DNA from: Gremmenia infestans
Taxonomy: Eukaryota; Ascomycota; Leotiomycetes; Helotiales; Hamatocanthoscyphaceae
Length of the DNA stretch: 64,000 bases
NCBI GenBank assembly: GCA_032629725.1
Contig: JAFEVB010000023.1
Coordinates: 496,001-560,000 of the forward strand
Reading direction: 5' to 3'
Part shown: positions 34,421 through 44,914 of the stretch, one piece after another
How positions within the stretch are numbered: the stretch's first letter is position 1
Layout of the letters: each line of letters opens with the position of its first letter
Notes under the pieces: generated by a model
What the model saw: the letters and a program-made list of their open reading frames with translations, nothing else
Told to the model about the DNA's origin: nothing
Databases searched by the model: none
Program-made: the position numbers and the translations under genes

Positions 34421-36905
34421 CTAGCCCCCCCCTTTAACAGCCCCCTGCACAACCCGCCTCCCCTCATCCGCCATCGCAGGCGGTCCACAGACAACCACGG
34501 CGGTCCTCGTGCCCGCTTCAGTCACCTGCCAAATGATCTGTTCCAAGTCCGGGCGCTGCCCATAGTGATACTTTATGCTCTCACTCCTAGGCCCAATCTC
34601 ATTATCACTAGCATTTCCACTTCCACTTGCAACCTCTTCATCCGCAGTCCGTTCAAGTACTTTCTCTTCCAGCTGCCCCCAAACCTGCGCCTCAGCACTC
34701 GTGACGAAAATATCAATCTCAATCTCGATCTTACAATCCGTTGGATTTGAAATGGTCGAAAGCTCCCTTCGCACAATCTCGCGAACCAAAGCCTCTTCCC
34801 TCGCCGCCCACAAAAACCGAATCTTCTTCGCCACATCCCGACCCACACCCACAATCATATTTGGATCCGTATTCTCATTCTCGGCGACATGGAGATAGCT
34901 TTTCAAATTACTAATCGTGGCACTAACGCCACTCCCGCCAGCAACGAGGAGAATGGTATCATAGTTCCGAAATTTAACATCCTTGCCTTCATACGGCCCT
35001 TCGATGATAAGTCTCGGGTGACTCTTCTGCATCAAGCGCGTGGTGAACTTGCCCTGCGGTCTGATGTAGAAACACATCGTGCGCTCATCCCTCACGACAG
35101 CGGTGAAGGGGTGGTTTTCCCAGCCGCGGAATTGGAAGGGCTGGTAGAGGAAGAAGTGGCTGTTTGGGTGCTTTTTGGAAAGACGGTTGGCGGGGAGGGT
35201 GATGGTGAGGATTAGGAGGTTGGCAGCGGCGTGGTATTTGGTGGTGGAGTGGGTGGTGGAGGGAGTGGGGAATGCGAGGGAGATGTTGAGGTGCAGTTGG
35301 CGGAGGAGGCGGAGGAGGCGGTCGAAGCACCAGATTGCGACTATGGGGTAGAGGTAGGGCTCGTATTCGCCGCTGAATATTTTTGTGTGACTGTGGTAAG
35401 GGATGTGTTAGGGAGGGGATTGGGAGAAGAGAAGGAGCGTGTTGAAAGTTATTGTAAGACTTACAAGAAAAGACCAATGAGTGTTACCAGTGCGAGGACG
35501 ATATGGAGAACTAAAAAGAGCTCGTAGGACTTTTGGCGGAGGAAAGATGAGGAGAAGACGAGCATGAGAGACATTGTTATTAGGGACTACTGTGGTTAGT
35601 TTCTGAAAGTGCAAGGGGGCTGGGAACGTACGACGGCGCCCATGTACCAGTATTGATCCTTCCAATCATCCCAATACCCAAGATCTTTAAAGACATTAGC
35701 ATCAATTCTGTAGTTTTAGGGTACGAGGCCCTTCACTTGCGAGTTCTTCAACAGTATAAGCAACAGCATGAACAATTGCCTGTACAGTAGCCACGATCCC
35801 AATATGCCGATGAAAGATATTAAATGTAGAGAAGTCCCAGCCTGTAGCCCAGAGGAAGATGTTGTTTCGTCCGGCGAATATCCACATTACAGGTAAATTC
35901 GCATAGGAGAGTATGCCTGTTCGGTCTGCGACGTAGCGCCAGCCTTGGCTGTAGTCGTTGTAGCTAGCAAGAGAGATCATGTAAGAAGATGTTGGTGGGA
36001 AAGGGGTGAGACATACTAGAAGTTGGGAAAAAAGACATCATAGGAGACGGCACAGATGACGATGGACCAGATATAGTAGGCTATGACTATTAGCGTCACG
36101 ATACGAGTGGGCATTGTGAAGCCGAAGACATGGCGCTGGTGGCGTGTGCCAATGGCAGGTGGGAGAATCAGGTTGGCTTGGAACCAGCGATGGGTCTTTG
36201 AAAATACGGTGGAGTGACTGCGTGGAGCAGAATGTTCTTCGATGGTGCGTTGGTGGTCGAATGCTTTGCTACTGGGCGTGGAAATGAGGACGTTGACGAG
36301 ACGGCTGATAATACCGATGAGTAGGATGCCGCCCCAGAAGCCATATACACCCCATCTAGAACTGAGTTAGAATGGTGACTACCACAGGTGTAGGTACTTA
36401 CCCATATTTCTTGTGAATCTTCACAGAATCATCAAACACAACCTACTCACAATTAGTAACAAGCCTTACAATTCCCGCTTGCACTTACAATTGTTCTTTT
36501 CCCGGTAACATATAGCGCCTCTGAGATGAGGACAGAAGTATTCCACACGTGCGTGGTATCAAGCCTATCAACAAACTCAACCACCGGCAGAGCAGCAATA
36601 GCATCATCAGTAAGATTGGGCAAGAAAGTCGCGTAAGGCACAAGAAGATCATATCCCACTTCGGTGCAAAAGACCTGTGCCCACTCTTCCCCAGCAGATA
36701 TCTGTTCCTCGGTGATGCAATAGACTTTAGCTGCTGCCCACATAGAAAACAAACTCAGGTTGTTTTGGCATAGGCTTTGGTAGGGGGTTACCGCTCCAGC
36801 AAAGACGAAGGTCGAAAGTGCTTCCTCGATACCATTGAGGCAGTCTGAAGGAACGGCTGCGGTAAAGGAGGAGAAATAAGTAAGAAATAGAAGTATGAAA
36901 TACAT
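34421..36905 (-). CDS. Ferric/cupric reductase transmembrane protein (FRE family)
   Basis: Reduces extracellular Fe(III) or Cu(II) at the plasma membrane for uptake. Seven exons (36905-36489, 36442-36402, 36355-36017, 35963-35737, 35684-35632, 35586-35465, 35390-34421) encode 722 residues. It opens with a signal peptide (MYFILLFLTYFSSFTAAVPS) and a Cys-containing extracellular domain. Membrane helices follow, with heme histidines in FNIFHRHIGIVATVQAIVHAVAY and in ELFLVLHIVLALVTLIGLFFH. The FAD site is WENHPFTAV, and the NAD(P)H-binding lobe has VAGGSGVSATI and, near the end, VVCGPPAM. An acidic low-complexity insertion (EEVASGSGNASDNE) sits in that lobe. Expression is probably iron-regulated, as for the family; I did not identify a GATA-type repressor site with confidence. 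Confidence 0.92.
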
Positions 36906-37756
36906 CTTGTTGGAGACACACCTATGAAGATCTTATTGAAAGGTGTTTCTGCCAGAGGGGGAGAAGGGGTAGCTAGCATATTGTACTTTTCTGGGCCATC
37001 TCTGACAGCCACTGAATAACTCATTAAAAATAATGTGGAGGGTCTGGTGGACTGTAAAATATACGAGATGGGACAATACAAGCGAAGACGCATTCGCTCC
37101 GTCACGCAATACGCCATTGAGGAAGCTTCTATGCCATAAAGCATGCCCGGAAGGATTCTGGGCTCGTAAACATCGCATAAGAAGTGAAAACCTCAGCAGA
37201 CTGAGTGGGGTGCGCCGTGATAGTTACTCCGGTACATTGAGGATGAATAGTGGACATTAAGTGCCATCTGATAATGGATTAGACTTCACACTAAGCCTTT
37301 AGCTCGATCTGATAAAGTGCTGAAAGTCTGGCCCCCCAGTTCAGCGAATTCAGCGAATTCGCCCCGTGATGAGTAAAAGTTTGACTCTCCACGTATAGAC
37401 TTCGAAGCTATCGCGATACTTGTTATGTAAGAGCTCCACACTTGGTCTTGGTGCTTCCCGTTGCCAAGTCACAAGCAAACAAACAGACCTATATCGGCCA
37501 ATGCCGGAAGACTGGGGAAACATTGAAGCGAAAAGCACAAGATATTGAACAAAGATCAAGAAAAGTTGCAATGGCAACTGTGAATGAGGATTATGATTAT
37601 ATTGAAGGCATGTCGACAGAGCAAAACCCTGTAGGCTCAATCAAACCCATCTCGCAACGCCAATTCCATGCTCCTAGTTATCATACAAACGAAGTCTACC
37701 CACCAAAAAGCAATATGTACAGATTATCCCACTCTAAGCCGCTCCAATCTATATTA
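36906..37756. other. Region between the ferric reductase start and the ERG1 3' end
   Basis: Holds the reductase promoter at its left end and probably the ERG1 3' UTR at its right. A plus-strand frame (ATG near 37570, reading to 37867) overlaps the ERG1 3' end in antisense and lacks any domain; I do not call it. Confidence 0.45.
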
Positions 37757-39259
37757 CTAGCTCCGCAGCTCGCTGAAAATGAATGGGAAAATTACAATAC
37801 AAGCCTTCCAGAAGATGAGGACACTCTTTTCTACTGCAAGTGGGAGCTTCCAGAAACCAAAAATTGATCCCATGGTATCTTTCATGACGATCCATACTGA
37901 AAGAAGGGCCACTGCGAAGAAGTGGTAGAAGAGCACAAATGGTTGTCTGATGATGCCGGCGAGTAGACCGGATGGGCCATCGATGCAATTGCCTCCTCTT
38001 TGGAAGTAGGAGAAACATCCCTTCTGTAAAGCCTTGAGCTGTTTATCATTTGCGGCGAACAGGCTGTATAAGGCTTGTGCCAGGATGTTGATGATAGAGG
38101 AGAGACCTTTGCGCTTCCAGTGGAACTCCTTCATTGCTGCTTGGACCTTTGCTGTGTTGCTCAGATCTGGGATGCGTTCGGGAGACAAAAGGTTTGCGAG
38201 TAGGACGACGTCATTGAATACAACTGTCATTCCGCCTCCAGTCAAAGGGTGTCGCATATTCATTGCATCTCCTAAGACCACCACACCTTTCTCTACTTGC
38301 GTGCTGGGCGGCAGCCAGCTGTTTGGCATACTGCGTGGGATTTTCCCATCCGCGAGAGCGGCTTCGAAACAAGGCTGGACTTGCTTGGGTAATGAGGGGA
38401 GTACAACATTTCTGATATGAGCGCGAACGCCTCCGACGGCCGCGGCTGCTGATGGTGTATTCTCAGGTATATCCACAAGGGCTCGAGTTTCGTGTGTGCC
38501 GATTTGGTAGAGTAGGACAGGTGAACCATCGCCGAGGATGACAGTGCCATGATTTGGAGCTGGCATAGGGCAATCTATCAATTCTAGAGCGTAAAACTTG
38601 CTCTTGACAATAGGTGTTTTTCCAATGTACTGTTTTCGAAACTTCGATGCATAGCCGTCCGCGATGAGCGTGAGGTGTCCAAAGTAGTAATCATTTTCCT
38701 TCACTCCAGTTGTAGGGTTCAACGTCTTCGTTTGTACTCCAAGCACTTGTGCAGAATGCTGACTCGTGATTGTGTCTGTTGCTTCTGTCTCGACGATTGT
38801 GATATTTGGCTGGCTGGCGCATGCTTTGCGCAATTGGGAGATAAAGCGACCATGGTGAAAGGCCCTTCCCTCCGGCCGCGTGCTCTTCTCGTTCTTAGAA
38901 TCCTTGAAACCTCCCTGGGCTGCCACGCCCGCATTGGCAGGATATGGAATTGAGACTGGGTTCCCGTAGTATATAACCTCATATCCTACGACTCTCACCG
39001 AGTCAATTTCTTCCAGACAATCCGACAGACCCAGTTTCTCCAACGCAGAAACACCCCCGGGCTGTAGTAGTTCGCCAATTATCCGATCCGGTTGTTTTAA
39101 CGATCGTTCGAGAAGGATTACACTGCGGCCTTGTTTTGCCAGCGCAAACGCTGCAGCACAACCAAAAACGCCAGCACCAACTATGACTACATCCGCCTCA
39201 TGATGTAGACGTCTGCGCTGTTCATTGGAGGCTTGGAGGGTAATCGTGGACGTGGACAT
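37757..39259 (-). CDS. ERG1: Squalene monooxygenase (squalene epoxidase)
   Basis: Converts squalene to 2,3-oxidosqualene using O2, FAD and NADPH, the first oxygen-dependent step of ergosterol synthesis and the target of allylamine antifungals. It is a single exon of 500 residues. The FAD dinucleotide fold VVIVGAGVFGCAAAFALAKQGR lies at about 24-46, followed by ERSLKQPDRIIGELLQPGG. The middle FAD motif is IADGYASKFR, and the second FAD motif is VVLGDAMNMRHPLTGGGM. The C-terminal hydrophobic segments (IIRQPFVLFYHFFAVALLSVWIVM and the last 30 residues) fit ER/lipid-droplet attachment. The start is the Met of MSTSTITLQ; upstream in-frame sequence lacks an ATG. It lies head-to-head with the sterol methyl oxidase gene. 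Confidence 0.95.
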   Translation of the reverse strand: MSTSTITLQASNEQRRRLHHEADVVIVGAGVFGCAAAFALAKQGRSVILLERSLKQPDRIIGELLQPGGVSALEKLGLSDCLEEIDSVRVVGYEVIYYGNPVSIPYPANAGVAAQGGFKDSKNEKSTRPEGRAFHHGRFISQLRKACASQPNITIVETEATDTITSQHSAQVLGVQTKTLNPTTGVKENDYYFGHLTLIADGYASKFRKQYIGKTPIVKSKFYALELIDCPMPAPNHGTVILGDGSPVLLYQIGTHETRALVDIPENTPSAAAAVGGVRAHIRNVVLPSLPKQVQPCFEAALADGKIPRSMPNSWLPPSTQVEKGVVVLGDAMNMRHPLTGGGMTVVFNDVVLLANLLSPERIPDLSNTAKVQAAMKEFHWKRKGLSSIINILAQALYSLFAANDKQLKALQKGCFSYFQRGGNCIDGPSGLLAGIIRQPFVLFYHFFAVALLSVWIVMKDTMGSIFGFWKLPLAVEKSVLIFWKACIVIFPFIFSELRS

Positions 39260-39986
39260 GATTAGGTACGGAGGTGGAGATGGAGTGGAGGTGAAGATCA
39301 AGCCGTAGGCACAATTTCGAGGGGGAATGTGAAGTTTTTAGCGCACCGGCGTATTATTGTTGTTGTAAAGGTGAACAAGCAGCTCGAAGTAAAGGTAGCT
39401 ATCGGATCATATCAGATTGAAAAGAACGTATTAATGAGCTGACAGGTATAAACAATGAACTGACAAGTGATCCGAGTCCGTCGTTGATTAGCAGAAATTA
39501 TAATTGCGAGGCGATTCCCGTGGTACGACTTTCCCCATAAATCGGACAAACGCACGTGAAAGCCGTTAGTTATAATTTTAGGCAGTTTTGTTAGAAATCG
39601 AGGATAAGGTATCAAATGAGGGAAACATCAGGAGATATATATCATTACAAGGGTACATTGTCATACAGAATTGTATTTCTTTGTTTATTCTTTCCTACTT
39701 GACACCTGTCCTATATACCTTATTTCATCATACGTACAGATGTTGATGTTTGTAGATTTCTTTGTTGCGCCCTTGTAAAATTCGTTATCCAGGAACTATT
39801 TCCTAATTAGTCACTAGCGTTGATCTCTACCCAGCCGGCATCTGAGTTTCCGACCCCTTGATTGTGGTGTGTGAGATTCATTGGCGCTAAATAAAAGAAC
39901 GAAATGACCCCGACAACATTTCTTCATCCCCAACAATTCACTCTCCTTCCGACTCCCTCTGCTACACACCTGCGCACCTCTTCCCG
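39260..39986. promoter_or_regulatory. Shared divergent promoter region of ERG1 and the sterol methyl oxidase gene
   Basis: This 727-bp gap separates the two divergent start codons, so both promoters must lie in it. The right half is pyrimidine-rich near the downstream gene. In fungi such genes are usually controlled by SREBP-type (SrbA) or Upc2-type factors. I did not find a site that matches those consensus sequences cleanly, so joint control is inference from layout. Confidence 0.6.
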
Positions 39987-40949
39987 ATGGACATCATGTC
40001 GAACTCTACGCTGTTAACAGCCCCCGATACCTACATAGGTATCTACAACGAGCTGTCCAAGTATAATGTTCACCTGAACATCTTCGAGCGATTGTGGGCC
40101 GTACGTATCACCATCAACCGCCACATGATTGATGTTTACTAACCCACCACCCAGAGCTGGTATGCCTACATGCAAAACGATGTCCTCGCAACCGGAATCC
40201 TCAGTTTCGTTATGCACGAAGCCGTCTATTTTGGCCGCAGTATCCCCTGGGTTATAATCGATGCCATACCCTACTTCAACAAATACAAGATTCAGGGGCA
40301 AAAGATCCCAACCGCCTCGGAACAATGGAAATGCACGAAGCTCGTCCTCCTCAGTCATTTCACCGTCGAATTACCTCAGATCTGGCTGTTCCACCCAATG
40401 GCCAAGGCTTGTGGCATGGACACCGGCGTCCCTTTCCCAGCATGGACCACCATGGCTCTTCAAATCGCAATATTCTTCGTCATAGAGGATACATGGCATT
40501 ACTGGGCGCACCGTCTCTTTCACTGGGGTCCTCTCTACAAGAACGTTCACAAGATCCACCATCAATACTCGGCTCCGTTTGGTCTTGCCGCTGAATACGC
40601 CTCTCCTATCGAGACTATGGTCCTCGGCGCAGGTACAGTCGTGGTCCCAATTGTCTGGGCCCTCTGCACCAAGAACTTTCACGTCTTGACCATGTATCTC
40701 TGGATCACCTGCCGTCTATTTCAAGCCATCGATGCACACAGCGGCTACGAATTCCCTTGGAGCTTGCACCACTTCCTGCCGTTCTGGGCCGGTGCTGAGC
40801 ATCATGATGTTCACCACGAGAAGTTCATCGGCAATTATGCCAGTAGCTTCAGATGGTGGGATTATGTCATGGATACCGAGTCTGGACCAGAGGCCGCTAA
40901 GGCGAGACGTGAGAGGGCGCAGAAGAAAGCGGCTAAGAAGGCCCAGTAG
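39987..40949 (+). CDS. ERG25: C-4 sterol methyl oxidase, fatty acid hydroxylase superfamily
   Basis: Oxidises the C-4 methyl groups of sterol intermediates in the ER, an O2- and iron-dependent ergosterol step. Two exons (39987-40100, 40155-40949; 54-nt intron) encode 302 residues. The di-iron ligands are the three His clusters HRLFH (157-161), HKIHH (170-174) and HHDVHH (about 254-259). The flanks AEYASPIE, DAHSGYEFPW and FIGNYASSFRWWDYVMDT are typical of the Erg25/SC4MOL group rather than of Erg3 (C-5 desaturase). Hydrophobic helices lie at about 45-75, 100-118 and 190-225. The Lys/Arg/Ala-rich C-terminus (AQKKAAKKAQ) resembles a di-lysine-type ER-retention tail. Fungi often carry paralogues, so this may be ERG25A or ERG25B. 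Confidence 0.9.
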
Positions 40950-41268
40950 ATAGAGAAGGCAGGGCAAGAGAGAGCTTGTACATATGGGTGGCACGGCAGT
41001 GTACACAAGCATTAAGGGATCATAATTAGCGGATGCTCGGCCATAGAGGGCCTCGGAGAGTATGGGGTATACGGAGGTATATAGTCCGTGGGTATTAGAT
41101 TCTAGAATCACACGGCGTTGTTGGAGTCAAGAAGCTCCTTAGATTATTATACAAAGGCCGTCGTTTTCTGACGGCGGCCAAACTAATTAACCAGATTGCG
41201 ATACATTGCCTACTGTCTTCCCTCACCCGTGACCATGACTGAACCAATCAGTTCCCAACTATCAAACC
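40950..41268. other. Short convergent 3' intergenic region
   Basis: About 320 nt between two converging stop codons, presumably the overlapping 3' UTRs and poly(A) sites of both genes. One copy of TACGGAGGTA lies at 41070-41079. Confidence 0.5.
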
Positions 41269-42071
41269 TCAAATCCCCTTAGGCACACAACAATCCCCCG
41301 CCTCTACCCCAACCCTATCTACCAACTCCCTCCCCACCTCGCCCTCCAGCACATCCACACCCACATCCTCAACCTCACCACACCTCCCCGCAATCTCATC
41401 ACAAAACCTAGCCATCACCACATCTTTCTCGCTCAGCCCCGGTGGAGAATGAGTCGTCCAGCGCACAAACGCCGTGTTATATACCTATCACGCATGCATT
41501 AATACACATAAAAACCCCCCCCCTTCTCTTCCACTATTTCCCTTTCCTTGACGAAAGGAAGGAAAAGAAGAAAAAGCGTAGAAATCATGGATGAGTAAGT
41601 GACTTGACTTGGCTTGACTTACATTCGACCACTCGGGATGATGTTTCTGTACCACGCATTCCGACGCTACCGTATCCATGAATTCCTACATTTACCATGT
41701 CACATCAGCCTCAGCGTCAACCTCAACCTCAGTGGCATGAAAATCACAGAAAGTGTTATATCATACATATAGTGGATACGAAAGAGAGAAAAATAGGGGG
41801 GGAAGAGGAGGGAGGACAGAAAACACACCCAACATTTCTTAAAACCCTTAAACCGTACACGCCTCTCTATCCCCCTCCCATTCTCAACCAAACTCCATTT
41901 TCCCTTCGGTCTTAGCAGCGTAGAGAGATCCTGCGTTCCTTGGGACTGGGAGTATGTGGGTGAGAAGACTGGTTGGATGGGTGTGGGGGTGGCAATAGCA
42001 GAGGTGCTTGAAATTGACATTTTGGAGATGGGTTTTAGGATGGATTTGAGGGGGAGGGGTGGGAGGCGCAT
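41269..42071 (-). CDS. Pterin-4a-carbinolamine dehydratase (PCD/DCoH family)
   Basis: Dehydrates 4a-hydroxytetrahydrobiopterin so that the pterin cofactor of aromatic amino-acid hydroxylases can be recycled. Three exons (42071-41829, 41685-41623, 41484-41269; introns of 143 and 138 nt, longer than most here) encode 173 residues. The conserved core is WSLVENGRGIERRVRFKGF, then FMDTVA, HHPEW (96-100) at the second exon, NVYN across the second intron, WTTH (111-114) and GLSEKDVVMARFCDEI. The catalytic histidines are present. The N-terminal 50 residues are Pro/Ser/Thr-rich and could include an organelle-targeting segment; a second in-frame Met lies at residue 18. Why this fungus keeps the enzyme is unclear, since tetrahydrobiopterin-dependent hydroxylases are uncommon in fungi. 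Confidence 0.85.
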
Positions 42072-43378
42072 TGCATTGCAAGGTTATGAGAGAGCGAATA
42101 ATAGTGGGGAAGTGAGGGAGGTTGGAGGGAGTGGGAAAGAGAGGGAATGGGAGTATGGATGAGGAAGACGATCATGTGATTAGTACCTAGGTAGTTGGGA
42201 TGGGGGATTTATTGATTGGGTAATCCAGGTGGGGGCCATGATATCAACTTGCACTTTCCTCCCCCCCCCTCTTGTTGGAATCCATTTCTTCCTTCCATTA
42301 TAAGTCTGCCAGAATCATTAAAGCTTATTATTTACGGCACGCTTGCTTACTTGTAGGTTGTAACTTCAAGGAGACATGCATGCATTCCTTTTAGCCGTTA
42401 AATCAACAACCTTTGAGGGCAAGAGCGAATAAATCAGATTTTTGAAGATGATGAATTATTCTGTTCATAAAGGGTTGCATTCAAGCGTGCGAGTCTCAAT
42501 ATTCCTAATTATACTTTGCTTTTTTGCTTTGTGTTATTCCTATCTCCAGATGCAAGTTTCATCCCTTGCTATATGGTATACTCTTGCGATTTCTGTTAGG
42601 AAAGGGATCCACCGGACTCGCGTCCTTATTTTATTAATGGGCAGGCATATAATACATAGAGAGGAGTTTCTTATGATTAATTAGATGTATTTTTAATGGT
42701 ACCTAGTTGATCTTGTGAGGACTTAGAGTGTTCATAGCCTCCCTCTTTCCCTTCCCTCCTCTTGAATTGCCATTGCACGTTGATTTACTTTCTCTCGACG
42801 ACACCACCGCGTCAGCTCTTCCAGCCTGACTTGTTCTAGCGTGTTATGGTATATCTACCTACCTAGGTAGTTTGCAATTTACAGCAAGCATTCATTCATT
42901 CATTCACTGAAAAGCGAACTTCATGTATCATCCACAAGCACAAACTGTCAAAACCCCCATAAATACGTTTCCAAGTTTATTGCTTAATCCCCGAATGGGG
43001 TTCGGAAATCTAGGACGAATCTGCAGCTGCGTGAAGTTCGGTTCGGTCATTTCTAGTATTGATAATTTGATATGCTAGCAACTGAGATTAGTTGATAGAA
43101 TGCGTTAATCAAACTTCGATTCATTGTCTCTTGTTTTCTAACGCTTCCAGTTCACAGTGAGGAGTAAGGCATATTGATGGCTATATCGTGGGTAATTCGT
43201 CTCAAGTAGCGATTGGACAGGTGAGTTGATGCCTAGTGAACGTGAGTAAGTCTTGAGTGATCAATCAAAGAATGGATGGCTGTTCAAATGCCTGCCTCAC
43301 CACTCCACAATGTACTTTGTCCAAAACACTCTGTATGAGCCAAACAGCCGAGCAAAGCTATGAGCCAACTCTCATCTC
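42072..43378. other. 1.3 kb intergenic region with short palindromes
   Basis: Promoter of the PCD gene at its left end; otherwise no gene. It has TACCTAGGTA at 42184-42193 and again within CTACCTAGGTAG at 42859-42870, plus a short TTCA repeat near 42889. Confidence 0.45.
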
Positions 43379-44194
43379 TCAATTCACAGCATAACTAACC
43401 CTCGACGTCCCCTTACTCCTCGAGATCTTCTTCACTTTCGTCTCCCCACACAAATCCGTAGTCTCAACATGCGTCCCTCCACACGGATAAACCTCCGCCC
43501 CCACAATATTCACCACCCGAAACTTCTCCCCCGGCGGCGCTAGACTCCGATCAGGAATCAACCTCTCCAATCCATGCTTCTTGAAATCCTCCTCGTCCCA
43601 CCACCCAATCTCAACCGGCATTTTCGCCTTCACATACTCATCTACCTTGTCCTGAATAGGTCCCTTCCACTTCCCCTCAATAACGCCTTGGAACTCACAT
43701 GACGCTGCGTCAGGAAAATGCGACGCTTTCAGCTCGTCAAAGCCGGGGACTTCCGCCTCCAGGAGATGCCGTACTGCGGCGCCGAGCACGTGGCCCGCGG
43801 TGTGGAGCCGCGAGTACAAGAGCCGTTTCTCGACATCGATGGCCTGGTCTACTGCGTCTCCCTCTTTGAACAGACTGGTCCCAGGGGAGGTAAAGCGGCC
43901 AAAATGCAAGACCTGCCCGTCACGCATAGCATCCATGCGAACGGCTGCCACAGCAAAAGACGAGTCGGATTGACCATACATGGTGCCGACATCCGAAGGC
44001 TGCCCGCCGCCTTGGGGATGGAAGATTGTCTTGTCGGTGACGATTACATGGTCTTCGTCGGTGCCGGATTTGAAGAGCTGGCGGTTGGCTTCTTCGAGGG
44101 CGGCGAAGGGGCGGATAGAGGTGATGATTACCTTGAGGGTGTGGAGACTTGAATTGTGCTGGAAAGATAGGTAGGTGCGAGCGGATGAGGCCAT
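43379..44194 (-). CDS. AlaX-type alanyl-tRNA editing protein
   Basis: A free-standing editing domain that hydrolyses Ser-tRNA(Ala) or Gly-tRNA(Ala), protecting translation from mischarging. It is a single exon of 271 residues. The zinc/active-site motifs are HTAGH (131-135, the HxxxH) and CGGTH (238-242, the CxxxH). The N-terminal barrel has FHPQGGGQPSDVGTM, as in the second-additional domain of AlaRS and in AARSD1/AlaX-M. The aminoacylation domain of AlaRS is absent, so this is a trans-editing factor. The start is the ATG of MASSARTYL; the codon two before it in frame is GTG. Confidence 0.92.
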   Translation of the reverse strand: MASSARTYLSFQHNSSLHTLKVIITSIRPFAALEEANRQLFKSGTDEDHVIVTDKTIFHPQGGGQPSDVGTMYGQSDSSFAVAAVRMDAMRDGQVLHFGRFTSPGTSLFKEGDAVDQAIDVEKRLLYSRLHTAGHVLGAAVRHLLEAEVPGFDELKASHFPDAASCEFQGVIEGKWKGPIQDKVDEYVKAKMPVEIGWWDEEDFKKHGLERLIPDRSLAPPGEKFRVVNIVGAEVYPCGGTHVETTDLCGETKVKKISRSKGTSRVSYAVN

Positions 44195-44914
44195 GACCAC
44201 TCGAATTACCTCGGAAACAGGTGTCGTGATATGTATTGCAATTGCAAAGGAGAAAATAGGAGAGCTACGCGACTTTCTCCTTTATTAAGCTACTTCGGCT
44301 GACTAAGCAGCTACGCCTTTCCCGCCCTGTGATTGACTTGCGAAATAACCAATCTGATGACTAGACCGTTTTTCGAGGGACTAAGCTCTTAAAACTTCAA
44401 CAACCCCTTCAAAATAAGGCTTGCATGGCCACGAAGTTATGTGGTTAGGGGAGGAGTTTCAATATACAAGTAGAGGCGACTGCTTGTACAACTAAAGAAT
44501 TGCGAACAACTCTCTCTCATATGCGAAAGAATTCGACATTGAATTGTCCATCGCTATATAAAGAGTCGCTAGAAAGAGTTATGAGAGTATTATATTTTGT
44601 TGCGCATCGCGCCGGCAATTCTTGCCACACAGCCTCAAAACGAATAAAAGTCGGCATGAGCTGGCACGGATGCGAGTACGAGCGAGACTAGACCAAGGTA
44701 GGTCGTAACGAGAGCGGAAGCACTGGCTAGGAAGAACGACAATTCCATGGAAAGTTGTAATCAATATTCTTTCTCATCTGGAACATCAGGTATAAGTATA
44801 CCAAAACGCCAGTCATGCCCAATGCTAGTCTAGTCCAATCTCTATTGTCATACTTAGCGCCCGCTCAAAAGCTTCATAAACATTTCATCAAACCCAAAAG
44901 CAATCCTAAAAGAA
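44195..44914. other. Intergenic, no gene seen
   Basis: Left part is the promoter side of the AlaX-like gene; right part is the 3' side of the transporter gene. Open frames are short and without features. Confidence 0.45.

Noticed and set aside
37442..37867. 141-codon plus-strand frame overlapping the ERG1 3' end
   Set aside because: It runs antisense to ERG1 coding sequence, its first ATG is internal (about 37570), and it has no recognisable domain.
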